DNA of 64,000 nucleotides from an uncultured Parolsenella sp. (GCF_934660935.1 NZ_CAKUIH010000003.1:1-64000), one strand, 5' to 3'; counted from the stretch's first letter, positions 18,264 to 29,265 are shown. Program-made: numbers and translations. Notes: a model not told the origin generated them from the letters alone.

Positions 18264-20573
18264 CTACATCATGTCGTAAGCGTCGACGTCAATCGCAAGC
18301 GACACGTCTCGACGCGCCGGGAGCCGCGAGGCCGCCGCCGCGAGGATAGGGCCGGGCTCGGCGTCCACCGGGCACTTGAGCACGACATGACGCCTGAAGC
18401 GATCCTTGACGCGAGCGCGCACGCACTCCGCGGGGCCAAGAACCTCCCACTCACCGTCGAGGTCGAGCACCGCCTCGCGCACATATCGGGCGAGCTCGTC
18501 GGTGCTCTCGCGCACGAGGCACTCGCTTTTGCCGGAGACGGTCACGTTGCACACGCGTGAGAAGGGCGGGTAGTACGCCTCCTCACGCTGAGCGAGCTCA
18601 TAGCCCTCGAACCGCGCGCGGTCATGCCGGGCCACGGCGACGATGGCGGGGTGCGTCGCCCAGTACGTCTGGATGATGACCTCACCGCGCCGGCCTCCCC
18701 TGCCCGCGCGGCCGGCAACCTGCTCGAGCAGGTCATACGTACGCTCACCGGCACGAAAGTCCGGAAGCTTGAGCGTCGTGTCCGCATTGACCACGCCTAC
18801 GAGCGTGACCTCGGGAAAGTCGAGGCCCTTCGCAATCATCTGCGTGCCCACGAGCACGGCACACTCGCTCGCGTCGAACTCCTCGAGGAGACGCGTGTGC
18901 GCTCCCTTCGTCAAGGTAGTGTCCGCGTCCATGCGGATGACGTCGACCCCCTGCCCCGCGAGCAGCAGGTTGAGCCCGTCCTCGACGCGCTGGGTGCCGA
19001 GGCCGAACTGCGCGAGGTAGCGGCTGCCGCAGTTGGGGCACTTGGTCGAGGGGTCCGGATAGGCCCGCACGGGCCAGGAGCGGCCACAGCTGTGACACAT
19101 GAGGCTATGCGTGCGCTCGTGGTACGTGAGCGCCGTCGAGCAGTGCTCGCAGGTGGGGACGCAGCCACACTCGCGGCACATGAGGAAGCTGGCAAAGCCG
19201 CGTCGATTGAGCAGCAGGACCGCCTTCTCGCGGCGCTTCGCCACGCCGAGAAGGGCCTCCGAGAGGACCGTCGAGAAGACCGAACCGTTCTTCGCCGCGA
19301 ACTGCTGGCGCATATCAACCACGCGGACCTCGGGCAAGACGGCGGCGCCCGGACGCTCGGGCATCACGACGCGGGTCCATCGGGCGCCGCGCCACGAGCC
19401 GACGCGGCAGCGCTCGAGGCTCTCGAGCGAGGGCGTGGCGCTGCCGAGCACGAGCGCCGCGCCACGCTCGCGAGCGAGCCTCGCCGCGACGTCACGCGCG
19501 TGATACCGCGGAGCTTGGTCCTGCTTGTAGGAACCCTCGTGTTCCTCGTCCACGATGATGAGGCCCACGTTCGCGAGAGGCGCGAACAGGGCGGAGCGCG
19601 CGCCAACCACAACGTGCGCGGCGCCCGTGCGAACCATATCCCACTGGTCAAAGCGCTCGCCGGTAGAAAGACGGGAGTGGAGGATGGCCACATCATCGCC
19701 GAAGCGGCTCCTGAAGCGGCCAACCGTCTGGGCCGTGAGCGAAATCTCCGGAACGAGGACGATCGCGCCCCTCCCCTGTGCACGGACGCGTTCGATAGCG
19801 TCGAGGTAGACCTCCGTCTTGCCAGACCCCGTGACGCCGTCGACGAGGACGACGTCGCCGACGCGAGCCTCGGCAGCGCGAGCAATGGCGTCAAGCGCGG
19901 AGACCTGCCCGGCCGTGAGGCGCTCGGGCCTGGGCGCGGAGGCGCTCGAGAGGCTCGTCCCCTCGTCAGACCCGCGGACGCGACGCCTGTGCTCGACAGA
20001 GACGACGCCCTTGCGCGAGAGCGACGACACCACACTCGAGGCCCCCGGCACGAGGGCGGAGAGCTCCGCCAGGCGCATGGGACCCGCCGCGAGTGCCGCG
20101 AGGACCTGGCGCTGGCGGCTGGCGTTCGCGCGAGGCTCGTAGGTGCGGCCCTCCCCCGTGAGGGAGACCCAGCGGTCGTCGACGGCCTGGGCGCGCTCGA
20201 CGACGAGCTGCCACTCGCCGCCCTCCTCGCGCTTCACGCGCATCGTCTGGCCAGGAGGCATCATGAGGCGGAGGCACGCGGGCCGGGGCGCGGCATACTC
20301 GGCAGCCATCCATTCCGCAAGACGCGCTCCCACCTCGTCAAACGCCGGGGCCGCAAGCACGCGTGCAACGGGTAGGACGCGCTCCGGGGAGACGCCCTCG
20401 CCAGGCTGGTCTCCAACGGCAGTGACGTAGCCGACGACGTCCCTATGGCCAAAGCTCACGAGCACCGTGGCACCCACGAGGCACCGCGGCTCGAGCTCCG
20501 GCGGGATTGCGTAGTCGAAGGCGCCGTCGATGGCGCGCGTCTGTATGTCCGGGACGACCTTTGCGTATCTCAT
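18264..20573 (-). CDS. priA: Primosomal protein N' (replication restart helicase PriA)
   Basis: PriA reloads the replicative helicase at stalled forks. The 769-aa protein has the N-terminal 3'-DNA-binding domain (residues 1-100), a winged helix, Walker A GVTGSGKTEVY (247-257), the DEEH box (342-345), and the zinc-binding insert with paired cysteines from MCRECGCVPTCEHC through CHSCG to CPNCG. These are all hallmarks of PriA. It is first in the priA-def-fmt-rsmB run, although the 186-nt gap to def could hold a second promoter. Confidence 0.95.
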   Translation of the reverse strand: MRYAKVVPDIQTRAIDGAFDYAIPPELEPRCLVGATVLVSFGHRDVVGYVTAVGDQPGEGVSPERVLPVARVLAAPAFDEVGARLAEWMAAEYAAPRPACLRLMMPPGQTMRVKREEGGEWQLVVERAQAVDDRWVSLTGEGRTYEPRANASRQRQVLAALAAGPMRLAELSALVPGASSVVSSLSRKGVVSVEHRRRVRGSDEGTSLSSASAPRPERLTAGQVSALDAIARAAEARVGDVVLVDGVTGSGKTEVYLDAIERVRAQGRGAIVLVPEISLTAQTVGRFRSRFGDDVAILHSRLSTGERFDQWDMVRTGAAHVVVGARSALFAPLANVGLIIVDEEHEGSYKQDQAPRYHARDVAARLARERGAALVLGSATPSLESLERCRVGSWRGARWTRVVMPERPGAAVLPEVRVVDMRQQFAAKNGSVFSTVLSEALLGVAKRREKAVLLLNRRGFASFLMCRECGCVPTCEHCSTALTYHERTHSLMCHSCGRSWPVRAYPDPSTKCPNCGSRYLAQFGLGTQRVEDGLNLLLAGQGVDVIRMDADTTLTKGAHTRLLEEFDASECAVLVGTQMIAKGLDFPEVTLVGVVNADTTLKLPDFRAGERTYDLLEQVAGRAGRGGRRGEVIIQTYWATHPAIVAVARHDRARFEGYELAQREEAYYPPFSRVCNVTVSGKSECLVRESTDELARYVREAVLDLDGEWEVLGPAECVRARVKDRFRRHVVLKCPVDAEPGPILAAAASRLPARRDVSLAIDVDAYDMM

Positions 20574-20585
20574 GCGCCTAAGTGT

Positions 20586-20622
20586 AACGCCCGGACGCGC
20601 TCACAGGGCACATCCGGGCGTT
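20586..20622. terminator. Perfect hairpin between priA and the yhgE operon
   Basis: AACGCCCGGA and TCCGGGCGTT are perfect 10-bp arms with a 17-nt loop. It lies about 90 nt downstream of the second YhgE/Pip gene and just upstream of priA. No T tract follows on the minus strand, so it may be a weak or factor-dependent terminator, or an operator. Confidence 0.4.
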
Positions 20623-20711
20623 GGTTGCGTTACGCGGCGATTGGCGAGACGGGGCTTCCCGGTCACGCGGCCATATCAGCCGAGGCGAGCGGGAGCAGCT
20701 CGAGGCCTCCC

Positions 20712-22994
20712 CTACATCAGCTTCGTGCTTTCGAGTCTTTCCTCGACCCACTCGTTCAGGCGGATGATCGGGCGACGAAGCACGAGACCGAGCAGCAGCG
20801 CCGGAACAAGGAAGCACGCGAGCTTGCCCATGCAGATCCAGTAGTCGTTGCCGTAAAGGCCAAACATCGCGGCTCGCATGGCGTTCTCGCTATGGACGAA
20901 CGGCAGGAAGGGATACAGAGCCTGGAACGTGGCAGGCAGCATCTCCTTCGGGAAGGTGCCGCCGGAGCCGGCGACCTGGATGACCATGAGCACGACTGCG
21001 ATAGCCTTGCCCACGTCGCCAAAGCTAGCGGTAAGGGCGTAGATGATGTTCACGAACACGAAGCTCGCCAGCCACCCCACGAGGAAGAAGAGGGCGGGAT
21101 TAGCGCACTGCACGCCGAGGAAGTAAAGGTCACCGGCGCAGATGAGCGCGCTCTGGAGCAGGCCGACGCCCGCGAACAGGGCAAGGCGTCCGAGGTAGAC
21201 CTGGGTGTGCGAGCAGCCCGTCTCCTCAATGGCCTTCTCACTCGCACCCGTCTTCACGAGGGCGGCCAGAACGACGCCACCGATCCAGATGGCGAGCGTC
21301 GTGTAGAACGGCGCCATGGCGCTGCCGTTATTCTCAATCGCATAGATCGGGTTGCGATCGACGACAACCGGGTTGGAGATGAAGTTCGCAAGATCGTTGA
21401 CGTCGCCCGAGAGAATCGAGCGCACCTGGTTCATGTCATCGGACTCGAGAGCCGCCGTGAGTTTGCCATGGAGCGCGACAAGCTTCTGGGCGGAGTCGTC
21501 GAGCACGTCGGCGGCCTGGCTCAGCGAGTCGCTAGCGCCACCGATGGAGTCCGCGGCGGAAGAGGCGGTGGAACCAACGGCGCCGAGCGTCTCGTTCAGG
21601 CTCGACATGATGGAATCGGCGTCGCCGGCAGCAGAGTCGATGTTGTTGGCCAGGTCGTTGAGCGACCCCTTGAGGTTCGTCTCGTAGAAGGACTCGACGG
21701 AGGAAAGGCTGCCCTTCGCATTCGAGACGATGCCCTGGAGCTCGGCGCGGGCGGCTGCGGCGTCGGTCTTGCCCGTCTGGATGTCTCCGGCGGTCTTGCC
21801 GAGCATCTGGGCGAGCTCGCCCATCGAGGAGGCGGCGCTCTCGGCGTGTGCCTTGAGCTCGCGGGCGGAGTCCCTCGCGTCCTGGAGCGCAATCGAGGTC
21901 TTGTGGAGCGTCGAATAGCGAATGGCGTAGAGCGGAGAATTCGGATCGAGGGCGTTCAGCTGAGCGTCGACGGAGGACTTGGCTGCGTCCATCTTGTCGG
22001 CCGCGGCGCCAAGGCGCGACGCGAGGTCGCTCAGGCGCTCCTGGTTCGTGGAGGCCACGCCCTGCGCCTTGGTGAGGGCGTCGATGAGGTCGTTCGTGGG
22101 GGCATCGGCGGCATCGAACGCGCTATCGATGGCATCGGAGACCGCGCCGATGCTGGCAGAGCTCGAGGCGATGGCGTCGTTGATCGATCCCGTGGTGCCA
22201 TCGAGGGCGTTCCCAAGGTCACGGACGTTACTCGCCGCACCCTTGAGCGAGTTGCCCACGGAGAGCGCGGAAGACAAGGAGGCGTCGAAGGCCGAGGAGC
22301 CGGACCCAAGCAGGCCCTGGGTGGCGTCAAGCGTGTCCGCGAAACCGCGCATGGTCTGGGCGGTGGACGTGAGCGTCTCGGAGCTCTTCTGCACGGCGGT
22401 GTCGAGGTTGGCGGCGACCTCCGCGATCTTATCGTCGTCGAGATAGTTGCCAAGCTGATCGAGGACGCCGGCCCCGACGGTCGTCACGGTGCTCGCGAAT
22501 GACTCGTCGATGTCCTTCTCGATGGCGGAAGAGGCCTTGTTGGTCACGATCTGGGCAATCGCGTTGGCCTTCTCGTTCTGATAGAACTTGACCTGGGCCT
22601 TGACCGGATTGTCAGAAAGAGCAGTGAGGAGATCGGCGGAGAAGTCCTCGGGGATGACGACGGCAGCGTAGTACTCGCCAGAACGAACTCCCTCGATGGC
22701 CTCGTCCTCGGAGACCACGGTATAGCCGATGGTCGTCGATTCGCGCAGGTCATCGACAACGCGGTCACCGAAGTTGATTTCGATCGGCATGAGGTCAGAG
22801 GCGTACCCGAGGTCAGAGTTGGCAACGGCGACCTTCAGGTTCTTCGTGTTGCTGTACGGATCCCAGAAGCCACCGATGTTGAACCATGCGTAGAACGTCG
22901 GCACCACGATGATGCCCATGATGACAACGAGGGCGATGACGTTCCCCTTGATGTGGCGCAGGTCGCGCTTGATGAAGTCGATGATCTTGCGCAT
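20712..22994 (-). CDS. YhgE/Pip family membrane protein, short paralog
   Basis: The 760-aa protein has the YhgE/Pip layout. A cytoplasmic lead MRKIIDFIKRDLRHIK is followed by a first membrane helix ending PTFYAWFNIGGFWDPY, a long extracellular helical domain (about residues 45-540) and several C-terminal membrane helices (from about 560) resembling ABC-2 permeases. The family includes the lactococcal phage infection protein and proteins near type VII secretion genes; the physiological role is not settled. ATG at 22994 overlaps the stop of the larger paralog by one base. The open frame to 23987 runs antiparallel across that neighbour and is not coding. Confidence 0.88.
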   Translation of the reverse strand: MRKIIDFIKRDLRHIKGNVIALVVIMGIIVVPTFYAWFNIGGFWDPYSNTKNLKVAVANSDLGYASDLMPIEINFGDRVVDDLRESTTIGYTVVSEDEAIEGVRSGEYYAAVVIPEDFSADLLTALSDNPVKAQVKFYQNEKANAIAQIVTNKASSAIEKDIDESFASTVTTVGAGVLDQLGNYLDDDKIAEVAANLDTAVQKSSETLTSTAQTMRGFADTLDATQGLLGSGSSAFDASLSSALSVGNSLKGAASNVRDLGNALDGTTGSINDAIASSSASIGAVSDAIDSAFDAADAPTNDLIDALTKAQGVASTNQERLSDLASRLGAAADKMDAAKSSVDAQLNALDPNSPLYAIRYSTLHKTSIALQDARDSARELKAHAESAASSMGELAQMLGKTAGDIQTGKTDAAAARAELQGIVSNAKGSLSSVESFYETNLKGSLNDLANNIDSAAGDADSIMSSLNETLGAVGSTASSAADSIGGASDSLSQAADVLDDSAQKLVALHGKLTAALESDDMNQVRSILSGDVNDLANFISNPVVVDRNPIYAIENNGSAMAPFYTTLAIWIGGVVLAALVKTGASEKAIEETGCSHTQVYLGRLALFAGVGLLQSALICAGDLYFLGVQCANPALFFLVGWLASFVFVNIIYALTASFGDVGKAIAVVLMVIQVAGSGGTFPKEMLPATFQALYPFLPFVHSENAMRAAMFGLYGNDYWICMGKLACFLVPALLLGLVLRRPIIRLNEWVEERLESTKLM

Positions 22995-25693
22995 TACGCC
23001 TCGCCTCCCTTCGAGGAATCGGCATCCGAGGCATCGGAATCCTTGCGTGCGGAACGGCCCTCGAGGGCGGAGGCGTTGATCTCGCCCTTTTCGAGACGCA
23101 TCTTGTCGAGCGGAGCGAACGCCATGAACTCCTGGCGAAGCTCGTCGTCGAGGAGGGCGAAGAGCTCCTCGCGGCTCATGTCGGTGAGCGAGAGCTTCTT
23201 GGAGACGCGCTCGTGGAAGTACTCCACCACGATGAGGAACGTGCTGATGATGATCAGCGAGAGGATCCAGAGCGTCAGCATTGCAAACTTCGCGGGCAGG
23301 ACGAACATGAGCGCGAGCAGGACGAGCGGCACCCAGATGAGCGCTGCGAAGCCACGCTTGATGAGGGTGGGATACATGAGCTCGAACTTTGCGGCGCGCT
23401 CGGTGAAGGCGGCCTTGTACTCGCCGGAGTTCATAATGATCTTGATGAGCGTCGAGAGGCGGAAGGTCGCGCCCTCCATGCTCGTGCGCTCCGTGATCAT
23501 GAGCTCCGTATCTCCAAGCTTGCGATCGAACAGGGCGTTGATGTTGAGCAGGTGGCGGCGCGCGGCGACGCCAATGAGCAGCGCCGGGATCAGGAACACG
23601 AGAAGAACGAGCAGGTTCGTGGCGTAATAGTTGCCGTAGAAGCCCGCAATGGCCTCGCGCATGGCATTGACGCCATACGTGAACGGCAGGAACGGGTGAA
23701 CGTTCTTGAAGAAGTCCGGCATCATCTCGATGGGATAGGTGCCCGAGGCGCCAGGAATCTGCAGAATCACGAGCAGGACGGCGATGGCCTTGCCGATATG
23801 CTTGAAGGCCACGGATATCGAATAGATAAACGCCACGTAGACGAAGCTCTCGACCATGCCGGCGAAGACGAACGCCACCGGGCTCAGACACTGAATGCCG
23901 AGAAGAACGTCGCCAACGCAGCAGATGATGGCCTGGACCTGGCCCAAGAGGTTCAGCAGCAGCCAGCGGCCGAAGAAGCCCTGCCACGGCTTAAACTTGC
24001 CGATACCCTCGTCATCGACCTCGAGCTTGTAGATGGCGACGAGCACGAAGCCACCCACCCAAAGAGCGAGGTTGGTGAAGAACGGCGCCACGCCACTGCC
24101 GTAGTTCTCCACGGCGTAGACGGGCTGGGAGACCATCTCGGCGGGCGAGCCGATGAAGTCGCCCACCTGCTCCGCGTCGAGGTCGAGCGCGTCCTTGAGC
24201 ATGCTGAACGCCTCGGCGCTCTGGATGGCGGCGGTGTCGGTCGCGAGCGTACCCACGGCATCCGCGGCGGAGCGAACGCCGGCAGAGGTCTGGGCGATGG
24301 CGTCAGAGCTTTGGGCGAGGATGCCGTCGAGCTGGGAGAGCGTGCCGTCGGCCTGGGAGAGCATCGGGGCGAGCGCGCTGGCGGTGCCCACGAGGCGGCC
24401 GCCGGCGTCGGCGAAGCCGTCGAGCGCACTGGAGACGGCCGGAAGCGTCGTGGTGTTGAGCGTTCCCTGCACCTCGGCAAGGCCCTGGGAGGTCGCCTGC
24501 ACGGCGGCGTTCACGGAATCAGAGAGGCCGGCGATCGCGTCGTTGGCGTTCTTGATGGCGGCGCTCTTCTCCTTGAGGGTGGCGAGCTGGCCATCGTTCA
24601 GGTTCTTGAGTTCGTTGAGCGCAGACTCCGCGGAGGAAAGCGCGTTGAGAATTTCCTGCTTGTTGGGGGTGGAGTCATCGAGGCCGTTGATCGTGACCCA
24701 CGCACGTTGGATGGAGGTCGTGAGGTCTGCAATGGTATTGGAGTTGAGGGCGCCGATGTGGCTGATCGCGCCATCGAGCTGGCCCTGCGCCCAGCCCACG
24801 TCGCCGGTGATCTGGCCAATATCGTAGTTGGCCTTGCTGGAGATGCCAGAGATGGTCGAAACGCTCGTGCCGAGGGCAGCGGAAAGTTGTGCGCCAAGGG
24901 CCCCCGCGTTGGCGCGGGTGCTGGAGAGGGAGTCCATGGAGCTCGAGAGCGTGTTCGCGAGCGAGGCAGAGGAAGTGCTCACCTGGGAGAGCGTGGAGCG
25001 GGCGGAGCTGACGGCGCCACGGGCATCGGAAATGGTGCCACCGGCGTTATCAAGGCCGTCGGCGATGCCATTGAGCAGGCCCTGTACCTCGATCAGGCTC
25101 TCGGTAGCACTCGCGGTGGCCTCGTCGATGCCGCCAAGTAGGCTCCCAGAGAGGACGGAAAGCTTCTCGGAAACCGTCTCGCCGACGACTTGCACGAACT
25201 GGTTGGCGATCTGCGCCTCGAGGGTGGTCGCACCGGTATCGGTCACCTTGGGCGAGATGGCGTTAACCTTCTCGTTAACGTAATAGGCGATGTGCGCCTG
25301 CTCGGTATCGCCGTCGAGAACGTCTCCCATGGAGCTGGTGAAGTCCTTCGGCAGGACGAAGGCGGCGTAGTAACGGCCGCTCTTCACGCCCTCGATCGCC
25401 TCGTTCTCGCTATCGACGATGTTCCAGCCGAGCTGGTCGTTATCCTTGAGGCGCTCCTCGACCATGTCGCCGGCGTTGATGTAGCCCTTGTCGCCCACCT
25501 CGGCGCCCTCGTCCTCGATGACGACAGCGATGGGGACCGTCGAGGTGTTCTCGTACGGATCCCAGTTGGCGAGGATGTTGAACCATGCGTAGAGTGACGG
25601 GATGATGCACACGCCGATGGCGACGATGATGGCCACGGGATTGACGAGGATGCGTTTGAGGTCGCGCTTGAAGATGTCGAAGGCAGTTCTCAC
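22994..25693 (-). CDS. YhgE/Pip family membrane protein, long paralog
   Basis: The 899-aa protein is a paralog of the downstream gene. It has RTAFDIFKRDLKRIL, then a membrane helix ending PSLYAWFNILANWDPY, a long extracellular helical domain rich in Ser/Ala/Gly, and five or so C-terminal membrane helices. It also carries about 170 extra C-terminal residues with two more hydrophobic helices and an acidic/basic tail, absent from its partner. GTG at 25693 is preceded by GGGAG; an alternative start upstream (25834) lacks a ribosome-binding site. The pair is coupled (TAATG) and probably forms a heteromer. A perfect TATAAT lies 216 nt upstream. Confidence 0.87.
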   Translation of the reverse strand: MRTAFDIFKRDLKRILVNPVAIIVAIGVCIIPSLYAWFNILANWDPYENTSTVPIAVVIEDEGAEVGDKGYINAGDMVEERLKDNDQLGWNIVDSENEAIEGVKSGRYYAAFVLPKDFTSSMGDVLDGDTEQAHIAYYVNEKVNAISPKVTDTGATTLEAQIANQFVQVVGETVSEKLSVLSGSLLGGIDEATASATESLIEVQGLLNGIADGLDNAGGTISDARGAVSSARSTLSQVSTSSASLANTLSSSMDSLSSTRANAGALGAQLSAALGTSVSTISGISSKANYDIGQITGDVGWAQGQLDGAISHIGALNSNTIADLTTSIQRAWVTINGLDDSTPNKQEILNALSSAESALNELKNLNDGQLATLKEKSAAIKNANDAIAGLSDSVNAAVQATSQGLAEVQGTLNTTTLPAVSSALDGFADAGGRLVGTASALAPMLSQADGTLSQLDGILAQSSDAIAQTSAGVRSAADAVGTLATDTAAIQSAEAFSMLKDALDLDAEQVGDFIGSPAEMVSQPVYAVENYGSGVAPFFTNLALWVGGFVLVAIYKLEVDDEGIGKFKPWQGFFGRWLLLNLLGQVQAIICCVGDVLLGIQCLSPVAFVFAGMVESFVYVAFIYSISVAFKHIGKAIAVLLVILQIPGASGTYPIEMMPDFFKNVHPFLPFTYGVNAMREAIAGFYGNYYATNLLVLLVFLIPALLIGVAARRHLLNINALFDRKLGDTELMITERTSMEGATFRLSTLIKIIMNSGEYKAAFTERAAKFELMYPTLIKRGFAALIWVPLVLLALMFVLPAKFAMLTLWILSLIIISTFLIVVEYFHERVSKKLSLTDMSREELFALLDDELRQEFMAFAPLDKMRLEKGEINASALEGRSARKDSDASDADSSKGGEA

Positions 25694-25908
25694 GTGGTGA
25701 CTCCCTGCAGTAGAACGTGACTTACGGTTGCGCTCGCCGACGACGAGGCCTTGCCGACGATGGCGCGGGTCTTGCTGGCCGGCGGTGGAGCCTTGCCGGC
25801 GGAGGTACGGGACGTGCAGTAACGCTGGGCGCACTCATTTATGTGCTTAGTAAGGAGCCAGGATGACCCCGTCTCCCCGGCTGTCCTATATACCCTCGCG
25901 AAGGGGCA

Positions 25909-25914
25909 TTATAC
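25909..25914 (-). promoter_or_regulatory. Candidate -10 box of the yhgE operon
   Basis: A perfect TATAAT on the minus strand in an AT-rich island between the divergent yhgE and metK units. No good -35 stands 16-18 nt upstream, so confidence is low. Confidence 0.3.
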
Positions 25915-25950
25915 GCACTCTAAGCAGACAAGTTTACATAATTTTACAAG

Positions 25951-25979
25951 TTTACAGACGCCCTGCGAACCAATACACT
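25951..25979 (+). promoter_or_regulatory. Sigma70 promoter of the SAM riboswitch-metK unit
   Basis: TTTACA and TACACT are separated by exactly 17 nt. Expected transcription start is about 25986, some 15 nt before the riboswitch P1 stem. The DNA just upstream is AT-rich, as expected for a strong promoter in a GC-rich genome. Confidence 0.65.
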
Positions 25980-25999
25980 ATCTGTGCCCTGAAAGGGCG

Positions 26000-26150
26000 C
26001 TCGTCAAGAGGCGTCGAAGCGGCCAAGCACCGCCAAGACGCGTAGAGCCGAGGGACCGAGCCCTATGACGCTCCGACAACCCACCTCGCGGCCGCAGCCG
26101 CCGGCAGGGTGCCAATTCTCGGCGGAGAGCCGCGCTCTCCGGAAGACGGG
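26000..26150 (+). promoter_or_regulatory. SAM-I family riboswitch aptamer with an extra inserted stem
   Basis: The RNA matches the SAM-I core in order. P1 is CTCGTC (26000-26005) with GACGGG (26145-26150), followed by AAGAG. The P2/kink-turn region GAGC-cGAGGGAC...GCCCTATGAC-GCTC spans about 26044-26072. ACAACCC pairs with GGGTGCCAATTCT (P3), and P4 is CGGAGAGC/GCTCTCCG (26123-26141), followed by GAAGAC as in known members. An additional hairpin (GCGTC/GACGC, inner GCGG/CCGC, 26011-26041) is inserted between AAGAG and P2. The position before metK fits SAM feedback on SAM synthesis. Confidence 0.88.
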
Positions 26151-26173
26151 GGAAGCATGACACGCGTCATCGG

Positions 26174-26206
26174 CGTCCCCTTGCATATAGGCATGGGGAC
26201 GTTTTT
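26174..26206 (+). terminator. Intrinsic terminator of the SAM riboswitch expression platform
   Basis: CGTCCCC (26174-26180) and GGGGACG (26195-26201) form a stem, with an inner TGC/GCA pair, followed by TTTTT. It ends 58 nt before the metK ATG. SAM binding would favour this terminator, so control is probably by transcription attenuation. Confidence 0.85.
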
Positions 26207-26264
26207 CGTCTCCGGGCGCCAGAAGGCGTCACGTACGGGCCTTGCGCCCAAGGAGGTTGCACGC

Positions 26265-27521
<1,257 letters not shown>

Positions 27522-27619
27522 CGAACACGAGCGATACCCTAACGCGAGCAATAGCTGGCGCCACGGAACGAGCAATAACTAACATGCAAATCTGCGACGA
27601 TTGAACCGCTTCAACGACT

Positions 27620-27656
27620 AGCGGGTGCTCCCCTCAGCTGGGCGCACCCGCTTCTT
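27620..27656 (+). terminator. Terminator of metK
   Basis: AGCGGGTGCTCCC pairs with GGGCGCACCCGCT (one mismatch), followed by TCTTTT, about 100 nt after the metK stop. Confidence 0.8.
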
Positions 27657-27798
27657 TTACGAACAGCAGGCGCGGCTAGGATCCACATCCCGGCCGCGTC
27701 CGCCCTTAGCGAGTCGCGCAATCACGCAATATGCGAATCAAACTTATTAGCGCGACGGCCATGAAAGTCTCGGACTCACCGTCAGGTTCGGCGTCATG

Positions 27799-29211
27799 CT
27801 ACGCCTCGGCAGTCTCGGCCTCGCCGCTATCCTCGGCGTCGTGATCGCCAGAATCGGCTACCTTAAGCGCCTCGCTCTCCTCGATGGGCTCGGGAGGCAT
27901 GAGGAGGTTCAGCACGATGGCCATGACGGCACACGGGGTGATCGCGGAGGTGCCGAAGATGGTGTTGATCCAGACAGGCATGCCAGTGCCGGTAAGGGAG
28001 CCGGAGACCTGCGCGATGCCCAGGCCAAATGCCACGGACACGCCAAAGATGGTGCAGGTACGCGGCGTAAGCCCGTCCTTCACGAGGATTCGGATGCCGT
28101 TCAGGGTGATGGTGCCGAAGACGCTGATCGTGGCGCCACCAATGACGGGCTGCGGAATCATGAGCAGGAGCGCAGAGAGCTTCGGGCAGAGGCCGGCTGC
28201 CATGAATGTAAGGGCCGCGCCGCCAAAGACCCAGCGGTTGATGACCTTGGTGCTCACGATGATGCCGACGTTCTGGCCAAACGCGGAGGTCGGGAGGCCA
28301 CCGAACATCGAGGAGATGATGGAGACGAGACCCTGCGCCATGATGCCGCCACTGATTTCGCGGCCCTTGGGCATGCGGTCCATCGAACCGGCAACCGCGG
28401 CGGAGAGGTCGCCGATGAGCTGTACGTTCACCATCACGTAGATGATGCCGACCGTGATGCACACTGCCGGGTCGAACTTGAGCTCGTAGGGCATGAACTG
28501 CGGGAGGGAGAACCAGGACGCGCCGGAAATCGCAGAGGCGTCAATCATGCCAAAGGGAATCGAGACAAGGCAGCCAATGAGCATGGCGAAGAAGATCGAG
28601 CCGATCTTGGTGATGCCCGTCGTGAAGTTGGTGAGGCCGAAGGTCAGCGCGAAGGTGACGAGGCCAACAAGCCAGTTCTGGGCACTGCCAAAGCCCGGTG
28701 TCCCGACACCGCCGGCAATGTACTTGATGGCGGTGGGATAGAGCGAGACACCGATGGTGAAGATGACCGTACCGGTGACGAGCGGCGGGAAGAAGCGCTT
28801 CACCTTGTCGTAGAACAGGCCGAAGACGACCGCGACGATACCACCAATGAGCTGCGAGCCGAGCACCACGGAGAAGCCGAACTCGCCGCCAACCGCCTGC
28901 ATGACGGGAAGGAAGGCGAACGACGCGCCCGTGAGGATGGGCAGGCCCGCGCCTATGCGCCCAAAGAGCGGGAACTGCTGAAGCAGCGTGTCGATTGCGG
29001 AGAGGATGAGGGCGACCTGGATGATCGCCGCTTCCTGCTCCGGAGTGAACTTGCACGTGGTGGCGATCATCATCGCTGGCGTAATGACGCCGGCGAACGA
29101 CGCCAGCACGTGCTGAAGGCTCATCGGCACAAGCGAGGACAGGGGCGGAACTCCCTCGCGCTTGAAAAGCCTCTCGTCCAGATTACCTTCGGTCTTCATG
29201 GTGTTTCCCAT
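27799..29211 (-). CDS. NCS2 family nucleobase (xanthine/uracil-type) permease
   Basis: The 470-aa membrane protein belongs to the NCS2 (uracil-xanthine permease) family of proton-coupled base importers. Hydrophobic helices fill residues 30-450, including SLQHVLASFAGVITPAMMIA (TM1) and the later GLPTSAFGQNVGI segment, a conserved family motif region. ATG at 29211 is preceded by GGAGGAG. The frame open to 29994 runs antiparallel over the next gene and is not coding. Context next to xdhABC suggests xanthine, hypoxanthine or urate as substrate. The C-terminal tail is acidic (DSGDHDAEDSGEAETAEA). Confidence 0.9.
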   Translation of the reverse strand: MGNTMKTEGNLDERLFKREGVPPLSSLVPMSLQHVLASFAGVITPAMMIATTCKFTPEQEAAIIQVALILSAIDTLLQQFPLFGRIGAGLPILTGASFAFLPVMQAVGGEFGFSVVLGSQLIGGIVAVVFGLFYDKVKRFFPPLVTGTVIFTIGVSLYPTAIKYIAGGVGTPGFGSAQNWLVGLVTFALTFGLTNFTTGITKIGSIFFAMLIGCLVSIPFGMIDASAISGASWFSLPQFMPYELKFDPAVCITVGIIYVMVNVQLIGDLSAAVAGSMDRMPKGREISGGIMAQGLVSIISSMFGGLPTSAFGQNVGIIVSTKVINRWVFGGAALTFMAAGLCPKLSALLLMIPQPVIGGATISVFGTITLNGIRILVKDGLTPRTCTIFGVSVAFGLGIAQVSGSLTGTGMPVWINTIFGTSAITPCAVMAIVLNLLMPPEPIEESEALKVADSGDHDAEDSGEAETAEA

Positions 29212-29265
29212 GCGTGCTCCTCCTTTGGGTCCCGCACGACATGCAAAATATATTTCAGTTACTAA

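Noticed and set aside
22995..23987. N-terminal extension of the short YhgE/Pip protein
   Set aside because: It lies over the coding sequence of the long paralog in another frame and has no hydrophobic or family-like sequence. The TAATG junction gives the true start.
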